NCBI GenBank assembly: GCA_903893625.1 | Contig: CAITND010000003.1 | Coordinates: 1-55,181, forward strand | Reading direction: 5' to 3' | Origin: an uncultured Oscillatoriales cyanobacterium | Lineage (GTDB): Bacteria; Cyanobacteriota; Cyanobacteriia; Cyanobacteriales; Microcoleaceae | DNA length: 55,181 nucleotides | Part shown: positions 9,381-17,469 of the stretch, piece after piece | How the letters are laid out: each line of letters begins with the position of its first letter | How positions within the stretch are numbered: position 1 is the stretch's first letter | The notes under the pieces: model-generated | The model's input: only the letters and a program-made list of their open reading frames with translations | Database searches by the model: none | What the model was told of the DNA's origin: nothing | Program-made: the position numbers and the translations under genes

Positions 9381-9950
9381 TTAAACGTATTTGTCTACAA
9401 AACTCTGTAACCCGGCATTGTAACCTTGTCCGACGGCTTGAAATCGCCATTCGCCATTTTTTAGATATAATCTCCCAAATTCAACAGCCGTTTCCCGTGA
9501 GAAATCTTCTTCTAAATCATATTTTGTGACTTCGGCTTGAGTATCATCATCGTAAATTCTAATATAAGAATTCTTCACCTGTCCGAAGTTTTGTCGCCGT
9601 TGATCCGCATCATGAATCGTAACAACAAAGATTAATTCTTGAAGGTCAGGATTAATTTTTGTTAAATCTACAACGATGGTTTCATCATCCCCGCTTCCTT
9701 CTCCAGTGCGACTATCTCCTAAATGTTTCACGGATTGATCAGGAGAAATTAAGTTATTATAAAATACGAAATATTCATCGACTGGAATTTTACCATCTTC
9801 TGCCAATATAAATACAGAAGCATCTAAATCAAAGGCTGTTCCGGTATCACTGACATTCACATCCCATCCTAAACCAATAGATGCTCGTTTTAAACCCGGA
9901 GCTTCTTTCGATAAACTAATTCGTTCCCCTTTTTTAATATTAATTGACAT
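9381..9950 (-). CDS. terD: TerD family protein
   Basis: 189 residues, standard TerD length, with GAGGAG upstream of ATG 9950. Contains KGERISLSKEAPGLK, GLGWDVN, FDLDASVFIL, the calcium loop GEGSGDDETI and the C-terminal EWRFQAVGQGY. It is clearly paralogous to the protein encoded at 10039-10608. The three TerD-type genes are closely packed (28 and 88 bases between them) and probably co-transcribed. TerD proteins are cytoplasmic Ca2+-binding proteins thought to form membrane-associated stress complexes with TerC; no terC is visible in this window. Confidence 0.9.
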   Translation of the reverse strand: MSINIKKGERISLSKEAPGLKRASIGLGWDVNVSDTGTAFDLDASVFILAEDGKIPVDEYFVFYNNLISPDQSVKHLGDSRTGEGSGDDETIVVDLTKINPDLQELIFVVTIHDADQRRQNFGQVKNSYIRIYDDDTQAEVTKYDLEEDFSRETAVEFGRLYLKNGEWRFQAVGQGYNAGLQSFVDKYV

Positions 9951-10038
9951 GGGTGATCAACTCCTCAGATTGTAAATTATATTAGTATAATCGGCTGACT
10001 GTTAACAATCAACAGCCAACAGTCAACCATCAACCCTC

Positions 10039-10608
10039 TTAGGTATATTGTTGAACAAAGGTTTCTAAACCGGAATTATAGCCTTGTCCAACGGCTTGAA
10101 AGCGCCATTCGCCGTCTTTGCGATAGAGGCGACCCATTTCGATAGAAGTTTCTCTGGAAAAATCCTCTTCTAAATCATAGCGAGTGATCTCAGAGTCATT
10201 TTCATTGTTATAAATTCGGATGTAAGAATTGCGAACTTGTCCGAAATTTTGCCGTCTGGCTTCGGCTTCGTAAATGCTAACGACAAAGACAATTTCTTGA
10301 ATATTGGGATCAATGGTATTTAACTCAACGAGAATGGTTTCATCATCACCACCACCTTCTCCAGTGCGATCATCTCCCAAAGATTCAACAGAACCATCGG
10401 GAGATTTTAAGTTATTGTAAAATACGAAATATTGTTCGTTAGGAATTTTGCCATTACTTCCGATCATAAATACCGACACATCTAAGTCAAAAGCCGATCC
10501 AGTATCGGAAGCATTAAGATCCCATCCTAATCCAACTCCTGCTTTTTTTAAACCCGGTGCTTCTTTGGAGAGGCTAATCCGTTCACCTTTACTTAAATTA
10601 ATCGTCAT
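10039..10608 (-). CDS. terD: TerD family protein
   Basis: 189 residues, first gene of the TerD run. Motifs: KGERISLSKEAPGLKK, GLGWDLN, AFDLDVSVFM, GEGGGDDETI calcium loop and YNSGLETFVQQY at the end. It is the closest relative of the 9381-9950 product, indicating a recent tandem duplication. AGGAG lies 13 bases before the ATG. The segment between its stop and the next gene holds heptamer-like sequence (CAACAGCCAACAGTCAACC near 10007-10025). Family role as for its neighbours: Ca2+-dependent stress or tellurite resistance. Confidence 0.9.
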   Translation of the reverse strand: MTINLSKGERISLSKEAPGLKKAGVGLGWDLNASDTGSAFDLDVSVFMIGSNGKIPNEQYFVFYNNLKSPDGSVESLGDDRTGEGGGDDETILVELNTIDPNIQEIVFVVSIYEAEARRQNFGQVRNSYIRIYNNENDSEITRYDLEEDFSRETSIEMGRLYRKDGEWRFQAVGQGYNSGLETFVQQYT

Positions 10609-10684
10609 GGCTTTAATAAATTCTCCTGAAATTGACTTACAAATACTCTACAATAACGAGTGTAACTATTCCGCAGAATCACTA

Positions 10685-10775
10685 TCGCAAATTTAGATAG
10701 ATTGCACAGATTTCACAGATTAGATTTGTTCTAATCCGTGAAATCAGCGAAATCCATCTAAATCCGCGATCCGTT
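10685..10775. repeat. Dispersed imperfect palindrome overlapping def
   Basis: Same family as 3987-4073: GATTTCACAGATTAGA and CTAATCCGTGAAATC pair, with an outer arm ending ATCCGCGATCCG. The right arm lies inside the def coding region and supplies its last nine or so codons. Confidence 0.6.
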
Positions 10776-11286
10776 TTTGATATTCGGCTTCTGTGATTAG
10801 CTCCTGGGTACTTTCAACCCGATCTACAAATACAATTCCATCAAGATGATCGAGTTCATGTTGAAAAATCCGGGCCATAAAATCCGTTAATTCTTGATGA
10901 CAGAGTTTCCCTTCTCGACTGGTATATTCAACTTCTATGGCTGGATAACGGGGAACTAATCCGCGAATTCCAGGGACACTTAAACAGCCTTCCCAGTCTT
11001 TAACAGTTTCGTGAGAATGCTGAATAATTTTAGGATTAATCATCGCTGTCGGTTCCATAACAGGTGCGTTAGGATAGCGCAATGTAGGGCGAGAAGCCAT
11101 AATAAATAAGCGATCGCTAACCCCCACTTGAGGCGCGGCAATACCGACTCCATTGGCTTGAAAAGCCGTTGTAATTAAATTATCAATTAAGCTTTGAACT
11201 CGCTCCTCCCAAATATTTTGAATCGGATGAGCATAACCCCGTAAAACCGGATTTCCTAATTCCGAAATTGCTAAAATTTCACTCAT
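10744..11286 (-). CDS. def: Peptide deformylase
   Basis: 180 residues with all three deformylase motifs: GVGIAAPQVG (near residue 46), EGCLSVPG (near 99, Cys metal ligand) and QHELDHLDG (near 143, two His ligands and catalytic Glu). The enzyme removes the formyl group from new N termini at the ribosome exit. The start ATG 11286 follows a region of TGTTGAC heptamers. The last residues, RIADLDGFR, and the stop codon are supplied by the dispersed palindrome at 10685-10775, so the natural C terminus seems to have been replaced or extended by the repeat. The catalytic core is unaffected. Confidence 0.96.
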   Translation of the reverse strand: MSEILAISELGNPVLRGYAHPIQNIWEERVQSLIDNLITTAFQANGVGIAAPQVGVSDRLFIMASRPTLRYPNAPVMEPTAMINPKIIQHSHETVKDWEGCLSVPGIRGLVPRYPAIEVEYTSREGKLCHQELTDFMARIFQHELDHLDGIVFVDRVESTQELITEAEYQKRIADLDGFR

Positions 11287-11332
11287 TTGACTATTGTTGA
11301 CTGTTGACTGTTAGCTGTTAACTGTTGACCCA

Positions 11333-12622
11333 TTACCCCTGAATTTGTTCAGGCATATTGCCTGTTTTTACTTCTAAGGTAAGGGATTGTCCTTTGCGGT
11401 TTAACTCTACTTTCATCGGTGTTCCCACATTTTGATTTTGAACTAATTCTTGAACCGCATCGGATTTTGTAATGGGTTTATCATCAATTTTTACAATAAT
11501 ATCTCCGGGTTTTAATCCAGATTTCATTGCAGGAGAACTCGGAATAACATTAACAATTAAAACCCCGTTATCTTGAGTAATCGGGAATTCTAAATCAGGA
11601 GTTTCTTGCAATTCTTGACGCAATTCGGGGGTGAGTGTGACCATTTCAATCCCTAAATAGGCGTGTTCAGCACGTCCAGTTGTGGCTAATTGTTGGGCAA
11701 TTTGTTGAGCTTTATTAATCGGAATGGCAAACCCTAAACCTTGAGCGCCACTAATAATTGCGGTATTCATTCCAACAACTTCCCCTCTAGCATTGAGCAG
11801 TGGCCCCCCTGAATTTCCGGGATTAATTGCTGCATCGGTTTGAATAAAACCAATGCGTTTATCGGGAACCCCAACATCACTACTCGACCGTCCTGTGGCA
11901 CTAATAATTCCCACTGTCACCGAGTTATCTAATCCTAATGGATTGCCAATGGCGATCGCCCATTCTCCAGGAGATAATGCCTCAGAATTGCCAATTTTAA
12001 CACTGGGCAAATTATCAGCATTAATTTTAATCACAGCAACATCCGTCACTGAATCTGATCCTAAGACTTTTCCCTCAAATCGACGACCATCTCTTAAAAC
12101 AACTTGCACCCGATCAGTTCCCTCTACAACGTGAGAATTTGTCATAATCACGCCATCGGCCGAAAGAATAAAACCTGAACCCGTCCCCTGTTCAACGGGG
12201 CCATTAGAACGGCGTTTAGGGGGTTCAGCACCAAAAAATTCTTCTGGGAAGCCATCCCCAAACTGATCAAATCCTCGACGAGCCACTTGACGAGAGGCAT
12301 TGATCCGAACCACCGCCGGCCCGACTTGATTAACCGCATCAACAATAAAGTTAGAATCTACAGGCTTTAACGCTGCTGCTAAATTGGCTTTTTGACCTAA
12401 CCAGGTGGCTGGGTTGGGGGGAGAACTTCCCTTATTGTTTAAATTAGAAGCAGGAGAGGGAACTGTTTGGGAAAGGGCTTGAGGCGTTGACGGTGGAACC
12501 GTTGAAGCCATGCGGGTCGCTAACCAACGATCACCGAGTAAGGCAACCCCTCCTCCGATCAACAATAAGATCATGGTACGGAGAGGGTTTTGGCGAATTT
12601 CTTTGTCAGATGTACTCTTCAT
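11333..12622 (-). CDS. HtrA/Deg family serine protease with PDZ domain
   Basis: 429 residues. Residues 14-31 form a signal anchor (TMILLLIGGGVALLG). The trypsin-like domain has the full triad: His164 (TNSHVVEG), Asp194 (VTDVAVI) and Ser271 (GNSGGPLL). One PDZ domain follows at about 325-425 (SGLKPGDIIVKIDD). This is the cyanobacterial HhoA/HhoB/HtrA architecture; the exact paralogue cannot be fixed from sequence alone. Expected role: degradation of misfolded proteins in the periplasm or thylakoid lumen. It ends about 50 bases before def on the same strand, separated by heptamer-type sequence. The 12623-12856 stretch upstream is its promoter region shared divergently with the dnaA remnant. Confidence 0.94.
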   Translation of the reverse strand: MKSTSDKEIRQNPLRTMILLLIGGGVALLGDRWLATRMASTVPPSTPQALSQTVPSPASNLNNKGSSPPNPATWLGQKANLAAALKPVDSNFIVDAVNQVGPAVVRINASRQVARRGFDQFGDGFPEEFFGAEPPKRRSNGPVEQGTGSGFILSADGVIMTNSHVVEGTDRVQVVLRDGRRFEGKVLGSDSVTDVAVIKINADNLPSVKIGNSEALSPGEWAIAIGNPLGLDNSVTVGIISATGRSSSDVGVPDKRIGFIQTDAAINPGNSGGPLLNARGEVVGMNTAIISGAQGLGFAIPINKAQQIAQQLATTGRAEHAYLGIEMVTLTPELRQELQETPDLEFPITQDNGVLIVNVIPSSPAMKSGLKPGDIIVKIDDKPITKSDAVQELVQNQNVGTPMKVELNRKGQSLTLEVKTGNMPEQIQG

Positions 12623-12856
12623 CGACGGATTTTTAAGGTGTTTATAATATCAGTAATTTTGAACTATTTCCTAGAGTTCAGGGTTTTTCTTAGCCTCCCA
12701 TTGATTGGTGTTGACTCTAATTGGATTGTTCCTCTACTATTATCGCTTTTATTTTTCAAGGTTTGCGGAAGTTGAAAAATTTTAAATTTCCGTTGATCCG
12801 GTCTCAGGGAGGATAGAGAAACTGCTATCCTGTAGTTTTAACGCTTGGGTCTAGCT

Positions 12857-13103
12857 ATGGAACTCCCAATCGACCGTCTGTGGGATCAAGTTCTGGAACG
12901 TCTTCAGGTACAATTGGGACGTCCAACTTTTGATATAGCGCTACACACTAGGGAACAGGGAACAGGGAACAGGGAACAGTAAGCAGTGAGTGAGTTTCAG
13001 GATTTAAAAGTGTCCTAACTATAATGCGTAGCGCTATACCTGGATTAAAACCGCTTGGGCTGAACAACTAGACAACAATTGTTCACTCAACTGTCATGTA
13101 TAG
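12857..13103 (+). pseudogene. dnaA: dnaA remnant (N-terminal ~45 codons) interrupted by a MITE
   Basis: ATG 12857 opens MELPIDRLWDQVLERLQVQ then LGRPTFD, which is the conserved N-terminal domain I of cyanobacterial DnaA. After TTTGA a 101-bp element is inserted; removing it together with one TA restores GAT-ACC-TGG and the frame continues as TWIKTAWAEQLDNNC, again DnaA. A few codons later similarity stops and TAG follows at 13101. The rest of dnaA (domains II-IV, about 400 codons) is missing: only about 200 bases separate this point from dnaN. As it stands the ATG frame ends at TGA 12986-12988 after 43 codons. An intact dnaA could exist elsewhere in the genome; the window cannot tell. Confidence 0.85.
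12934..13038. mobile_element. 101-bp MITE with TA target duplication
   Basis: Terminal inverted repeats TAGCGCTACACA and TGCGTAGCGCTA flank 101 bp (12936-13036), bordered on each side by TA (12934-12935 and 13037-13038). TA duplication is typical of IS630/Tc1-mariner elements, so this is probably a non-autonomous derivative. It has no coding capacity and contains four GGGAACA heptamers. It disrupts the dnaA reading frame. Confidence 0.85.
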
Positions 13104-13310
13104 TTGTGAAAAAATTTCCCAGTTACGCCATCAAGATCGGGATTTAGGCCATGAATGGAGATTGATCAGGAGAATCATTCCTCCGCAGAGAGATTTTACC
13201 TGGTTCAAATCGAGGGTTTTGTGGGGTATAATCAAATGTTTGGTTCTCTCGTCAACGTTCCTGACGTTGGAGAGAATCCCTATGGTAATACATATCAATA
13301 GAGGCGAATT

Positions 13311-14471
13311 ATGAAATTTATTGTTGAGCAGGACAAATTAAGTTCTAATTTATCTTGGGTTTCTAGGGCGATTCCTTCCCGTCCCAATCATCCGATTTTA
13401 TCTAATATTTTAGTTGATGCAGATGCAGAAAATCAACGCTTAAATTTAACAGCATTTGATTTGAGTTTAGGCATTCGGGCGAGTATGCCGGCGACGGTTG
13501 AGGAGGGCGGAACTTTAACGGTACCTGCTAAATTATTTAATGATATTGTCTCGCGTTTACCGGGGGGAGAAATTACCCTAGACGATGAAATTGGAGAGGC
13601 AATTGTAACATTAACTTCCAGTTCAGGACAATATCAAATCCGAGGAATGGCGTCGGAAGAATATCCAGAATTACCGTCTATTCAAGCGGGAGATTCGATT
13701 CATTTAGCCGCAGACTCTTTAATTTCTGGATTAAAAGGCACGTTATTTGCCACCAGTCCCGATGAAACCAAACAAGTTTTAACGGGGGTGCATTTAAAGG
13801 TTCAAAATAATACGATAGAATTTGCTTCAACGGATGGTCATCGATTAGCCGTTGTGCAAACGGAAAATTTAAGCGAAACTGATCCCGATGAAGAATTAGA
13901 GGAGTTTGAAGTAACAGTTCCCGCACGCGCGTTAAGAGAAGTGGAGCGGATGGTCGCCATGCGAAGTGGTGAAAAAGACGATTCTCCGGTAATTATTACG
14001 TTGCGATTTGATGAAAGTCAAGTGATTTTTGAGTTGGGTGAACAACGGTTAAATACTCGCAAATTAGAAGGGGCTTATCCGGCTTATAATCAGTTAATTC
14101 CTCATCAATTTGTCAACCAAATTAATTTAGATCGCCGGGGATTTGTGGGAGCGTTAGAACGAATTGCGGTTTTAGCTTCCCAAAAAAATGATATTGTTAA
14201 ATGTACCGTTGATCATGTCAATCAACAAATTGCTTTATCTGTAGAAGCCGCCGATGTGGGCAATGCTTTAGAATCTCTCCCGGCTCAAATTTCTGGGGAT
14301 GAACCGAAGGAGTTGGCGTTTAATGTTAAATACTTATTAGAAGGATTAAAAGTATTTAATACTTCGGAAATTTCCCTCCAGTTAAATGCGGCTACTAGCC
14401 CCGTTATTGTTAATCCTTTGGGTGGGATTAAAATGATTTATTTAGTTATGCCTGTACAATTGAGAAATTAA
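13311..14471 (+). CDS. dnaN: DNA polymerase III beta subunit (sliding clamp)
   Basis: 386 residues, normal length, starting MKFIVEQDKLSSNLSWVSRAI. Three repeated clamp domains are recognisable: RPNHPILSNILVDA (domain 1), VLTGVHLKV and STDGHRLAVV (domain 2), and the C-terminal VIVNPLGGIKMIYLVMPVQLR with the usual MPVQLR ending. The clamp encircles DNA and tethers polymerase III. AGAGGCG lies upstream of the ATG at 13311. In most bacteria it follows dnaA; here only a broken dnaA start lies in front. No clear cluster of TTWTNCACA DnaA boxes was seen in 12623-13310. Confidence 0.97.
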   Translation: MKFIVEQDKLSSNLSWVSRAIPSRPNHPILSNILVDADAENQRLNLTAFDLSLGIRASMPATVEEGGTLTVPAKLFNDIVSRLPGGEITLDDEIGEAIVTLTSSSGQYQIRGMASEEYPELPSIQAGDSIHLAADSLISGLKGTLFATSPDETKQVLTGVHLKVQNNTIEFASTDGHRLAVVQTENLSETDPDEELEEFEVTVPARALREVERMVAMRSGEKDDSPVIITLRFDESQVIFELGEQRLNTRKLEGAYPAYNQLIPHQFVNQINLDRRGFVGALERIAVLASQKNDIVKCTVDHVNQQIALSVEAADVGNALESLPAQISGDEPKELAFNVKYLLEGLKVFNTSEISLQLNAATSPVIVNPLGGIKMIYLVMPVQLRN

Positions 14472-14740
14472 TCCTCAAGAAGCCGGGTTTCTGGAACAAT
14501 ACCTTTGCCAATTTTTGTCGCTGTTATTCTCGCGTGTATAGCAGGGAACAGGGAACAGCTTAACCCGAAGGTGGATGCAAATTTCACCGTCTGGTTTGCT
14601 GCATCAGTATCAAACAAGAATATTATTTAATTTTTATACAATTTTGATAGTTTGTAGTTGATTTAAAGGATTGACTTTTAAATCATTTTTATGATATAAT
14701 GAATAAATTAGAGTTTGCTTTTCAGGAGGCAATTCAGAAG

Positions 14741-15529
14741 ATGGCAAGTATAAATACAGGGATAGAATGGACAGATAGAACTTGGAATCCTACAACTGGC
14801 TGCAATAAAGTTAGCCCTGGCTGTACCCATTGCTATGCAGAAGCAATCACCAAGCGTTTTACTCAAAATTTTAATAATGGATTTGCTTTAACATTGCATC
14901 CAGAAAGGATAGAAGAACCATTGAAGTGGCGGAAACCCAGTCGAATTTTTGTTAACTCTATGAGTGACTTATTCCATGAAGATATCTCTGTAGAATTTCT
15001 TCAGAAAGTATTTGACGTTATTCATAAAACTCCTCATCATATTTATCAAATTTTAACCAAAAGGCATGAGCGATTACTGGAAGTTGCTCCTCAATTAGAA
15101 TGGTCAGATAATATTTGGATGGGAGTTTCTGTTGAAAATCAAAACTATGTTGATCGAATTGATTATTTAAGAAAAGTTCCAGCATCCGTTCGTTTTCTAT
15201 CCTGTGAACCTTTATTGGGGCCACTAAAACTTGATTTAAAAGGAATTGACTGGGTGATTGTTGGTGGAGAATCAGGAATCAAACATCGACCCATGCAGTT
15301 AGAATGGGCTGAAGATATTAGGCAACAATGTGAAGCCGAAAATGTGGCATTTTTCTTTAAACAAGTTGGAGGAAGAACACCAAAAGCAGGAGGAAGACTA
15401 TTAGAGGATAAAATTTGGGATGAAATGCCTGAAGCTTGGTATGAACATCAAAAAAAATGGCAAGGATATTCTGCTTCATCAACTCGTAAATCTAAAACAG
15501 AAAATTTTCCTATTTTGGTGGAAATGTAA
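14741..15529 (+). CDS. DUF5131 / phage Gp37-Gp68 family three-Cys protein
   Basis: 262 residues from ATG 14741, which has AGGAGG about ten bases upstream; an ATG at 14699 in frame lacks a ribosome site. Near the N terminus is TGIEWTDRTWNPTTG followed by the three-Cys motif Cys21-x6-Cys28-x2-Cys31 (CNKVSPGCTHCYAE). The arrangement recalls radical SAM cluster loops. Further conserved sections are FVNSMSDLFHEDI, ILTKRHERL, GVSVENQ and FLSCEPLLGPL, then VGGESG. The family occurs in phages and bacterial accessory regions; its activity is not established. It is encoded tail to tail with TcmP, the two coding regions overlapping by 20 bases. Confidence 0.88.
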   Translation: MASINTGIEWTDRTWNPTTGCNKVSPGCTHCYAEAITKRFTQNFNNGFALTLHPERIEEPLKWRKPSRIFVNSMSDLFHEDISVEFLQKVFDVIHKTPHHIYQILTKRHERLLEVAPQLEWSDNIWMGVSVENQNYVDRIDYLRKVPASVRFLSCEPLLGPLKLDLKGIDWVIVGGESGIKHRPMQLEWAEDIRQQCEAENVAFFFKQVGGRTPKAGGRLLEDKIWDEMPEAWYEHQKKWQGYSASSTRKSKTENFPILVEM

Positions 15530-16631
15530 CTTTGACTGTATCTGCAAATGTTTTTTCACCTTTAACTATTTTTCGTTTTGATGGTTCAGTTATAATCTTG
15601 TCTTGTTCTTCTAGTTTTAAAAGAGCATCTTTGTAATTCCTCTTAATATAAGGTTTGCCAACATTATGCTGTTCATAAACTTCGTTCATTGTTAATGTCT
15701 GACCCGAAAATTCATCCAGTAACATATTCTCTAAATCGTCAAGAGGTCGTGAAGGAAATATTAGAAGTTGTGAGCTTGTAGCTGGGTTATACTCAAATGA
15801 AGGTACACCTTGACTTTGTTCTGTACTAGAACTAGCTTTAGCCATAATCTCTTTCATAATTGAGTAACCTTTTATGTTTTTAGATACAAAAATTAAGTGA
15901 TGAGTTGTTCTTTTTCCTTGATCATTTTTAAAACCAAATGGCAATACATACTTACCACCTATTTCTTTTACAGCCTGAGAAATATACTCTATAATAATTA
16001 GTTCTCTTTCATCGGGAGTTTTTGTTTTGAGTTGTGATCGCAAATTCTCGGCTCTTTCTTTGCCAAATAAGGCATTCATGTGTTCTTTGACTAATTGATT
16101 ATTTAAGCCCGAATTAATACGGTTATAATTAAAGAAGAATATACAATCACAGCCCCAATCTTTAATCACTGATCCAATCAATTCTAGTGATAATCCTTTA
16201 TATCCCCAGGGATCAACAAACAAGAGAGCAGGAATTAAAGATTTCTCCTTGAATGTCCTTAAAATTTCCTCATCTACTTCACCGCTTCTGATCAGGGGTT
16301 CATTTTTTAATAAATTAATATCAGGAAGATAGTCAATAGCTTTTTTAAGGGATTCAGTATAATTGGGATCAAGATCATTAAAGAATGTGACAAGTAAATT
16401 TTGCATATCAGGATCATTAATTGCCTGCTCTAAAATTAGTATGGGAGTAGATTTAGAACCATCTTCATAATAACCTGGCCCACAAAACAGATCAATATAT
16501 GCAATTTTTGTCTTCCATTTTTTGGCTTGTGGGATGATCACTTGAGCCCATGCCCCAAAATATTTAGTTACAATTCCAGCTTTAACTAACGATTGTTTTT
16601 TTTGCTGCTCAAAGAAAGAATTATCTGCCAT
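15510..16631 (-). CDS. tcmP: Three-Cys-motif partner protein TcmP
   Basis: 373 residues. Near residues 45-53 is YIDLFCGPGYYEDG, a methyltransferase-like Rossmann motif, and near 138 LLFVDPWGYKG, resembling the DPPY-type catalytic motif. The C-terminal third (GQTLTMNEVYEQHNVG, YIKRNYKDALLKLEE) looks like a winged helix. These match the family named as partner of DUF5131 proteins, and that partner is directly convergent here. A modification role, perhaps on nucleic acid, is plausible but unproven. Codon use is AT-rich like much of the window. Its start ATG 16631 is followed upstream by a 107-base gap, with no other gene in the unit. Confidence 0.88.
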   Translation of the reverse strand: MADNSFFEQQKKQSLVKAGIVTKYFGAWAQVIIPQAKKWKTKIAYIDLFCGPGYYEDGSKSTPILILEQAINDPDMQNLLVTFFNDLDPNYTESLKKAIDYLPDINLLKNEPLIRSGEVDEEILRTFKEKSLIPALLFVDPWGYKGLSLELIGSVIKDWGCDCIFFFNYNRINSGLNNQLVKEHMNALFGKERAENLRSQLKTKTPDERELIIIEYISQAVKEIGGKYVLPFGFKNDQGKRTTHHLIFVSKNIKGYSIMKEIMAKASSSTEQSQGVPSFEYNPATSSQLLIFPSRPLDDLENMLLDEFSGQTLTMNEVYEQHNVGKPYIKRNYKDALLKLEEQDKIITEPSKRKIVKGEKTFADTVKVTFPPK

Positions 16632-16738
16632 AAGTTTAGAAAAATAATTTTTCTAATTATAACACCAAACAAAACCCGGATATCCTTGAGAGCATAAATC
16701 AAGAAAACCGGATTTAATTAATATTAACCTATTAACGA

Positions 16739-17338
16739 TTAATTAACAGGGGTTTGTTGTAACAATCTTGTCCATCGAGGATAACCATCTTCATCGCGTA
16801 ATTGCAAGGTTTGATTTCCTTTTTTAATCTCTCCAACAATTAAAATGGATTGTCGTCTCCTTTTGACTCGCATTCCCGTCACTTCTAAGCTGTCATTAAG
16901 TTGAATTTGAAAGTCGTGTTCCTCTAAATACCATAGGGGTGCAACATGAACTTCTAGGGTTTCTTTATTCGTTTTCATCAATAAATGAACATCTGGAGAT
17001 GTTGGATTTTCCTGATTTCCGGGTTGTATTTCTGTCACTGTTCCTTGAAAGGTTTTTACGCGACTCGGATCATATATCAATCCAGAATATTGTCTTTGTC
17101 TCAACAGAGCATTATTTCTCTCCAAATCTTGACGCATATGATAATCTCGCCATATCTGATTAATGCTCTGCTCCCTCCTCACTCCTTGAAGGATATCACG
17201 CAACATTTTAGGAGTAAGTTGTGGAGAGTTTGAGTTAGACTGTGCAAATAAAGGCGGGGAATAATTCAGGGAAATAAAAGCAATCCCTGTGGCAATCATA
17301 ACGCTTGTAACTAGAGTTTTAGATAAATTAATTTTCAT
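16739..17338 (-). CDS. Exported OB-fold-like protein
   Basis: 199 residues with a signal peptide (MKINLSKTLVTSVMIATGIA to about residue 32, LFAQ). The mature protein starts with a helical stretch (LRDILQGVRREQSIN). From about residue 95 there is a compact beta-rich module: VKTFQGTVTEI, VHLLMKTNKETLEVHVAP, WYLEEHDF, DSLEVTGMRVK, ILIVGEIKKG, LQLRDEDGYPRW. This is an OB-fold-like family seen in many periplasmic proteins, including magnetosome MamS/MamX-type relatives. No enzymatic residues are evident. It lies 131 bases downstream of rppB on the same strand and may be co-regulated with it. Ligand unknown. Confidence 0.7.
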   Translation of the reverse strand: MKINLSKTLVTSVMIATGIAFISLNYSPPLFAQSNSNSPQLTPKMLRDILQGVRREQSINQIWRDYHMRQDLERNNALLRQRQYSGLIYDPSRVKTFQGTVTEIQPGNQENPTSPDVHLLMKTNKETLEVHVAPLWYLEEHDFQIQLNDSLEVTGMRVKRRRQSILIVGEIKKGNQTLQLRDEDGYPRWTRLLQQTPVN

Positions 17339-17469
17339 GGTTCAGTCCTCCTGGTGAATTAACCAGTTTTGCTGATGGATATATTATAAAGTATCCTGCA
17401 AGTGAAGAGTCTAGTTAAGTTGATAAAACTTTATAAAAAATAGCAAATCTTCATCAAATTAAGAATAGA

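Noticed and set aside
13195-13215. tRNA T-arm-like GGTTCAAATC
   Set aside because: No acceptor stem, D arm or anticodon arm could be placed around it.
13096-13314. 72-residue open frame between the dnaA stub and dnaN
   Set aside because: It does not continue DnaA similarity, lacks a ribosome site and overlaps dnaN; most likely debris.
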